DNA of 10,254 nucleotides from Cyanothece sp. UBA12306 (GTDB taxonomy: Bacteria; Cyanobacteriota; Cyanobacteriia; Cyanobacteriales; Microcystaceae). Below are positions 6,606-10,254 of the stretch, one piece after another (the first letter of the stretch is position 1; the number at the start of each line of letters is the position of its first letter). The position numbers and the translations under genes were made by a program. Under the pieces are notes generated by a model. That model saw nothing but the letters and a program-made list of their open reading frames with translations. It did not search any database and was not told where the DNA came from. The DNA lies in NCBI GenBank assembly GCA_003448685.1, contig DLXW01000312.1, positions 1-10,254 of the forward strand, written 5' to 3'.

Positions 6606-6881
6606 ATCTATTAGTGAGTTTTACTTGCAGACTCCTGACTTCTGCTATATTTCTTGTTCCGGTGTCAATACTGCTAAATTAAAAATTATTATTTTTTAAG
6701 AAATATTAAGAAAGCCAAGATTTTGATAATTTATTAATAAAATTGGGTAATTTATAATTAATATCTTTATTAATTTAACTGAACTAATTATTTTTGGATA
6801 ATTTTAGTGAAATTACTTAAATTGAAGCTAAATTATTAGGATCAAGAAAAGCTTTCAAAAAATGATAAATTAATTATAATT
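6606..6881. other. AT-rich non-coding spacer upstream of the pilin gene
   Basis: No open frame of useful length and no RNA gene is recognisable here. From about 6675 to the pilin start the DNA is extremely rich in A and T (many ATTAAT/TTATAA words), so several TATAAT-like boxes exist and none can be singled out. The region presumably carries the pilin promoter and an untranslated leader. Confidence 0.5.
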
Positions 6882-7433
6882 ATGGAAACTCAACTAATCT
6901 TGTATAGTTTAGGAAAATTAAGCAAAACAAAATCAAACAAAGGATTTACCCTAATTGAGTTGATGATTGTAGTTATTATTGTTGGATTACTAGCTGCTAT
7001 CAGCATTCCTCAATTAATAGGTATGGTAAATAAATCGAGAGAAACTGAAGTTCAAAATCAAATTGCTAGTCTTGTCCGCGCTGAAAATGCTTACTACATG
7101 GAAAATGGAGAATTTCAGAGAATCACTAATAAACAAATGAGAGACAATAACCATGATTTAGATATAATCATCAATAATGATCAATATAATATCCGTACTA
7201 CTTTAGCTACTAACTATAATGCAGTGAGAGTCAAAGCAACTGCTCGTGGGGATTATAGTCAAAGCTTGAGAAATTATACAGCAGGATTACAATATCATGG
7301 GACAGACTCTATTTCTATAACTTGTCGAACTCATGAACCAGGGGGTGATATTAACTTTATTGTCCAATTTAGCTTAATCTCGAATCAAGTTGGTGTAAAG
7401 TGTGATTCTAATAAAAGTCGAGAAGTGAAATAG
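6882..7433 (+). CDS. Type IV pilin-like protein (PilA-like prepilin)
   Basis: This is a 183-aa precursor of a type IV pilin or pseudopilin, which is assembled into surface pili or a related filament in the cell envelope. The class III signal is clear: a basic leader of 21 residues ends in SNKG, prepilin peptidase would cut between Gly21 and Phe22, and FTLIELMIVVIIVGLLAAISIP follows with Glu at +5 (Glu26). The rest is an N-terminal helix (to about 75) and a globular head with two cysteines (148, 174) that may form the usual C-terminal disulfide loop. The 21-residue leader is long compared with the classic 6-7 residues but common in cyanobacteria. No Shine-Dalgarno is visible before the ATG. 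The gene stands alone between an AT-rich spacer and the convergent argG, and no other pilus genes are in the window. Whether it is a major pilin, minor pilin or pseudopilin cannot be told. Confidence 0.87.
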   Translation: METQLILYSLGKLSKTKSNKGFTLIELMIVVIIVGLLAAISIPQLIGMVNKSRETEVQNQIASLVRAENAYYMENGEFQRITNKQMRDNNHDLDIIINNDQYNIRTTLATNYNAVRVKATARGDYSQSLRNYTAGLQYHGTDSISITCRTHEPGGDINFIVQFSLISNQVGVKCDSNKSREVK

Positions 7434-7518
7434 TCAATATAATAGTTCAAAAAAAAGCTCTAAAAAGTCAAAATAGAACAATACTTTGATTGTTTCTCCA
7501 GAAATTAGCATAAATTTC

Positions 7519-7542
7519 AGGGATCAACAGCCGTTGACCCCT
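7519..7542 (-). terminator. Hairpin past argG; dispersed palindromic repeat, copy 2
   Basis: GGGATCAAC (7520-7528) and GTTGACCCC (7533-7541) are nearly perfect arms with a 4-base loop. In the minus-strand transcript the single mismatch becomes a G-U pair. It lies 20 bases past the argG stop, so it could terminate or protect the argG transcript, though only a short U-poor tract follows. It shares 20 of 24 positions with the element at 6582-6605, in the opposite orientation. Confidence 0.55.
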
Positions 7543-7561
7543 AAATTCTAGTTAATGACTT

Positions 7562-8761
7562 TTATTTGGTTTTCTGGGCCCAAACCCTGGTAGGAAGTCC
7601 CCAAATATAAATAAAGCCCTCTGCTGCCTTATGATCAAAAGCATCATCGGAACCGTATGTAGATAAATTGGGACTGTAGATAGAATTATCTGACTCACGA
7701 CCTACAATAACTGCATTACCCTTAAATAACTTGACCCGAACCATCCCTGTAACTCGTTCTTGGGTTTGGTCAATCAAAGCATCGAGAGCTTCTTTTAGAG
7801 GACTGTACCACAAACCACGGTAAATTAATTGACTGTAGGTATCTCCCACACCCTGCTTATATTGGGTAACATCAGCCGTGAGGGTCAAACTTTCTAAGTC
7901 ACGGTGAGCATCAATAAGGACTAATAAGGCAGGTGCTTCGTAGATTTCCCTTGATTTAATCCCTACTACCCGATTTTCGATCATATCTAACCGGCCAACC
8001 CCATGATTACCTACTGTTTCATTTAATTGACTAATGAGGCTAACAGGATCGAGTTTTTGACCATTGAGACTGACAGGAATACCTTTTTCAAAACCAATTT
8101 CTACATATTCTGGTTCATTGGGGGTATCTGCGATCGCTTTCGTCATCAAATAAATTTCTTCGGGGGGTTCCGTCATGGGATCTTCAAGGGGACCCGCTTC
8201 AATACTCCGTCCGAGAAGATTGCGATCAATACTAAAAGGAGAAGATTTTTTGACCGGAGACTCAACCCCAAATTTTTCCCCATAGGCAATAGTTTCCTCC
8301 CGACTCATATTCCATTCTCGGGCAGGAGCGAGTACCTTGAGATCAGGGTTAAGAGCGAGAATACCTAGGTCAAAGCGTACCTGATCATTTCCTTTAGCAG
8401 TGCAACCATGGGCTACTGCATCAGCCCCATATTTTTCGGCCGCTTCTACCAATAGTTTAGCAATTAGAGGACGTGCTAAGGCTGTAGAAAGAGGATAACG
8501 ATTTTCATAAAGCGCGTTGGCTTTAATTGCCCGAAAGGCGTAGTCTATGACAAATTCTTCTTGAGCATTAGATACTAATGATTCTACCGCCCCACATTTG
8601 AGAGCTTTTGCTTGAATTGGGCCTAATTCGTCCCCTTGTCCTAAATCAGCGGCCAAGGTAATGACTTCTTTGATTCCCCATTCTTGTTTGAGATAGGGAA
8701 TACAGACGGAGGTATCAACACCCCCAGAATAGGCAAGAACAACTTTATCAGCGCGACCCAT
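7562..8761 (-). CDS. argG: Argininosuccinate synthase
   Basis: This cytoplasmic enzyme joins citrulline and aspartate using ATP to form argininosuccinate, the penultimate step of arginine synthesis. At 399 residues it has the usual bacterial length of about 400. The N-terminal PP-loop reads AYSGGVDTS (10-18; commonly SGGLDTS), and the conserved block [14 protein letters not shown] (about 117-130) and the [15 protein letters not shown] segment are intact. The C-terminal synthetase/tetramerisation domain includes [23 protein letters not shown]. No SD-like sequence is evident before the ATG. The gene is transcribed away from rpaA, 101 bp downstream of the DUF2949 gene and converging on the pilin gene. 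It carries a HIP1 octamer at 8130-8137. No other arginine genes are nearby, as is usual in cyanobacteria. The identification is secure. Confidence 0.98.
   Translation of the reverse strand: MGRADKVVLAYSGGVDTSVCIPYLKQEWGIKEVITLAADLGQGDELGPIQAKALKCGAVESLVSNAQEEFVIDYAFRAIKANALYENRYPLSTALARPLIAKLLVEAAEKYGADAVAHGCTAKGNDQVRFDLGILALNPDLKVLAPAREWNMSREETIAYGEKFGVESPVKKSSPFSIDRNLLGRSIEAGPLEDPMTEPPEEIYLMTKAIADTPNEPEYVEIGFEKGIPVSLNGQKLDPVSLISQLNETVGNHGVGRLDMIENRVVGIKSREIYEAPALLVLIDAHRDLESLTLTADVTQYKQGVGDTYSQLIYRGLWYSPLKEALDALIDQTQERVTGMVRVKLFKGNAVIVGRESDNSIYSPNLSTYGSDDAFDHKAAEGFIYIWGLPTRVWAQKTK
8130..8137. repeat. HIP1 octamer
   Basis: A second GCGATCGC copy, inside argG; this is a cyanobacterial genome signature. 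Confidence 0.8.
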
Positions 8762-8795
8762 AAAAATTTATCTCTAGCAAACAACTAATGAAGTT

Positions 8796-8825
8796 ATTTT
8801 ACTTTAGTGAAGAGTTCCTAGTCAT
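8796..8825 (-). promoter_or_regulatory. Possible argG promoter
   Basis: On the minus strand ATGACT (8820-8825) is followed after 18 bases by TAAAAT (8796-8801), which would start transcription near 8789 and give a leader of roughly 28 bases. A TTGACG further upstream (8833-8838) has no good partner. The match is moderate and no NtcA-like GTA-N8-TAC site was seen. Confidence 0.25.
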
Positions 8826-8862
8826 TAGCATTCGTCAAGAATACAGAACAATTAAGATATAA

Positions 8863-9069
8863 TTAAAATTTTTCTGACAAATTATTATTATCAAGCCAAT
8901 CAAAAAGATGTTCCAATTGTTCTTTAGTGACTAATCCGTATTGCCAAAGAGTCATGATTAATTGGTGTCCGTGGCAAGGTTGGTCACGTAGAGCCAGGTT
9001 AATGGAATTAGCGGGAATTGCTAATTCTTGTCGTAAAAAATGAATTAAAGATTTAGATTGAGTCATCAT
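8863..9069 (-). CDS. DUF2949 family small protein
   Basis: This 68-aa protein matches the cyanobacterial DUF2949 family as I recall it: SKSLIHFLRQELAIPANSINLALR, then a short linker, then LIMTLWQYGLVTKEQLEHLFDWLD. It is soluble and all-helical, with no known function. The frame can be opened as far as a TTG at 9085-9087, but AGGG (near 9079-9082, minus strand) sits nine bases before the ATG at 9067-9069, and family members begin close to this point, so I chose that ATG. The next codon is also ATG. It is divergent from rpaA across a 331-bp spacer that carries phased repeats, and it lies upstream of argG on the same strand, though a possible argG promoter lies between them. A link to rpaA regulation is only positional. 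Confidence 0.85.
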   Translation of the reverse strand: MMTQSKSLIHFLRQELAIPANSINLALRDQPCHGHQLIMTLWQYGLVTKEQLEHLFDWLDNNNLSEKF

Positions 9070-9154
9070 AGCTAAATTCCCTGACAACGAAGAATAAACC
9101 GATGGGATGGAATTGACCCATATTGGAGAAACCCAATTACATTGAATAATCTGA

Positions 9155-9184
9155 TTGTGTCAATACTGTGTCAGGTTTGTGTAA
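9155..9184. promoter_or_regulatory. Three 8-bp repeats at exact 11-bp spacing (candidate regulator site)
   Basis: TTGTGTCA (9155-9162), CTGTGTCA (9166-9173) and TTGTGTAA (9177-9184) start exactly 11 bases apart. On the minus strand they read TTACACAA, TGACACAG and TGACACAA. Direct repeats at one helical turn are the usual target of OmpR-type regulators, and the TTACACA form resembles the HLR1 element bound by RpaB in cyanobacteria. They lie between DUF2949 and rpaA, so either gene could be the target. Confidence 0.5.
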
Positions 9185-9214
9185 AGATTATGACAATATT
9201 TATAGTGAACATAT

Positions 9215-9240
9215 CTTAATTTATATTAAAAAATCTTAAT
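9215..9240. promoter_or_regulatory. CTTAAT-type repeats at 10-bp spacing
   Basis: CTTAAT (9215-9220), ATTAAA (9225-9230) and CTTAAT (9235-9240) start 10 bases apart. The first and third loosely resemble cyanobacterial Pho-box units (PyTTAAPyPyT/A). The DNA around is very AT-rich, so chance is a serious alternative. Confidence 0.25.
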
Positions 9241-9310
9241 AATTAGGGTTTGGAGCAGATATTTTATCAACAAAAATTGACAAATTTTCACCCACTTTGA
9301 GAATCATGCT

Positions 9311-9316
9311 TATAAT
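9311..9316 (+). promoter_or_regulatory. Candidate -10 box of rpaA
   Basis: A perfect TATAAT lies about 85 bases before the rpaA ATG. No good -35 hexamer is at the right distance (TTGACA at 9277-9282 is too far). Lack of a -35 with upstream activator-like repeats fits a regulated promoter, but this is not shown. Confidence 0.4.
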
Positions 9317-9400
9317 CGGGACAGGATTCTTTATATTCCGATCGCACTTCTTAGTTAACCTTTACAATACATCAATAGTAATAATAGGTTCTTAAAGTCT

Positions 9401-10141
9401 ATGACTCGAATACTCGTAATTGATGATGATGCTGCTATTTCAGAATTGGTCTCCATTAACTTGGAGATGGCTGGTTATGACGTTAACCAAGCTGAAGACG
9501 GTATCAAAGGGCAAGCCCTTGCCGTTCAACTACAACCAGATTTAATAATCTTGGATTTAATGTTGCCGAAAGTCGATGGATTTACTGTTTGTCAAAGACT
9601 GCGCCGAGATGAGCGCACGACAGATATTCCAGTGGTGATGTTAACCGCTTTGGGACAAACTCAAGATAAAGTCGAAGGATTTAACTCAGGTGCTGATGAT
9701 TATTTAACTAAACCCTTTGAAGTAGAAGAAATGTTAGCTAGGGTTCGAGCTTTATTGAGGCGTACTGATCGTATTCCCCAAGCAGCTAAACATTCAGAAA
9801 TTCTCAACTACGGACCTTTAACTCTTATTCCAGAGCGTTTTGAGGCAATTTGGTTCCAAAAAACCGTTAAACTAACCCATTTGGAATTTGAATTACTCCA
9901 TTGTTTGTTACAAAGACACGGACAAACCGTATCCCCCAGTGAAATTCTCAAAGAAGTTTGGGGATATGATCCAGATGATGATATTGAAACCATTCGGGTA
10001 CATATTCGCCATTTACGCACTAAATTAGAACCCGATCCCCGACATCCATGTTATATCAAAACTGTATACGGCGCTGGTTATTGTCTGGAATTACCAACAA
10101 CCCAGGAACTCATCGAAGAACCTGATGTAGCAACAGTTTAG
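9401..10141 (+). CDS. rpaA: RpaA, OmpR-family response regulator of circadian output
   Basis: RpaA is the DNA-binding response regulator that carries the KaiABC clock output, phosphorylated through SasA and dephosphorylated with CikA, to its target promoters; it is also linked to phycobilisome energy distribution. The 246 residues contain a receiver domain (1-118) with acidic Asp8-10, phospho-acceptor Asp52 in [10 protein letters not shown], Thr82 and Lys104. A winged-helix domain (about 138-232) has the long conserved stretch from [17 protein letters not shown] to [19 protein letters not shown]. The match to RpaA as I remember it is almost continuous, clearly distinguishing it from RpaB. One oddity is Cys217 in [10 protein letters not shown], where OmpR-type proteins normally have Arg. 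No strong ribosome-binding site precedes the ATG. Upstream are a TATAAT box and phased repeats; downstream an unidentified convergent gene ends 11 bp away. Confidence 0.95.
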   Translation: MTRILVIDDDAAISELVSINLEMAGYDVNQAEDGIKGQALAVQLQPDLIILDLMLPKVDGFTVCQRLRRDERTTDIPVVMLTALGQTQDKVEGFNSGADDYLTKPFEVEEMLARVRALLRRTDRIPQAAKHSEILNYGPLTLIPERFEAIWFQKTVKLTHLEFELLHCLLQRHGQTVSPSEILKEVWGYDPDDDIETIRVHIRHLRTKLEPDPRHPCYIKTVYGAGYCLELPTTQELIEEPDVATV

Positions 10142-10152
10142 CTATCTATTGC

Positions 10153-10254
10153 TTAGGAAGCCCGCGCTGTAAGCTTGCGCGACTCGTCGAGTAGTTCACG
10201 AAACTCTCTTGAGGAAAGGATATTAAAAATATCCTGTTGCCAAATCGAAGCAGT
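10153..10254 (-). CDS. C-terminal end of an unidentified gene, cut by the window edge
   Basis: On the minus strand an open frame enters from the right edge and ends at TAA (10153-10155), giving 33 residues ending SSREFRELLDESRKLTARAS. Its composition looks protein-like and helical, and local G+C content is higher than in the surrounding spacers. It converges on rpaA with an 11-bp gap. Too little is present to identify a family, and a chance open frame of this length is possible. A perfect 8-bp inverted repeat (AGGATATT at 10217-10224, AATATCCT at 10228-10235) lies within it. Confidence 0.45.
   Translation of the reverse strand, partial: TASIWQQDIFNILSSREFRELLDESRKLTARAS

Noticed and set aside
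6631..6644. Two heptamers ACTCCTG-ACTTCTG, like cyanobacterial short tandem repeats
   Set aside because: Only two imperfect units are present, too few to call a repeat array.
7477..7494. AACAAT/ATTGTT inverted repeat as a pilin terminator
   Set aside because: A 6-bp AT-rich stem without a following T-run is weak and likely to occur by chance here.
8027..8368. Plus-strand open frame of 113 codons
   Set aside because: It lies entirely inside argG on the other strand, and the argG reading frame is secure; this is a shadow frame.

Overview
The window comes from a cyanobacterium, probably a unicellular type of the Crocosphaera/Cyanothece kind; that finer placement is an inference. The support is a near-textbook RpaA circadian-output response regulator, a small DUF2949 protein (a family I know only from cyanobacteria), two HIP1 octamers (GCGATCGC at 1586-1593 and 8130-8137), and AT-rich intergenic DNA. 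The left edge carries a perfect 19-bp fold-back that looks like a contig-end artefact. The right edge cuts through a gene.

Layout. Positions 1-1879 hold a polar amino-acid-type ABC transporter operon: the 3' part of a family 3 substrate-binding protein, then an inner-membrane permease, then the ATPase, all on the plus strand and tightly packed. Positions 1915-6536 hold an accessory block of three plus-strand genes. These are a TIR-like/DUF4062-like protein with a coiled-coil tail, a 166-aa acidic protein I cannot identify, and an 849-aa ParA/MinD-type ATPase. The ATPase has a KGGVGRT P-loop and two tandem copies of a C-terminal module of about 225 residues. This block is the best candidate for an undescribed system. 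A plausible reading is a TIR-family effector controlled by an NTPase switch with a duplicated sensor or adaptor module, but nothing in the sequence proves defence.

Positions 6537-6881 are a very AT-rich spacer with an inverted repeat just after the ATPase gene and a dispersed repeat copy. A type IV pilin-like gene follows (6882-7433). Next come argG (argininosuccinate synthase) on the minus strand, with a hairpin just past its stop, and upstream of it, also on the minus strand, the DUF2949 gene.

The divergent spacer at 9088-9400 between DUF2949 and rpaA holds two sets of helically phased short repeats and a TATAAT box, so it looks like a real regulatory region. rpaA (9401-10141) runs convergently into the 3' end of an unidentified minus-strand gene, with only 11 bp between them.

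The housekeeping genes (transporter, argG, rpaA) work independently. The only group that looks like a functional unit beyond the ABC operon is the 1915-6536 block, which begins 35 bp after the ABC ATPase and may be partly read from the same transcript.
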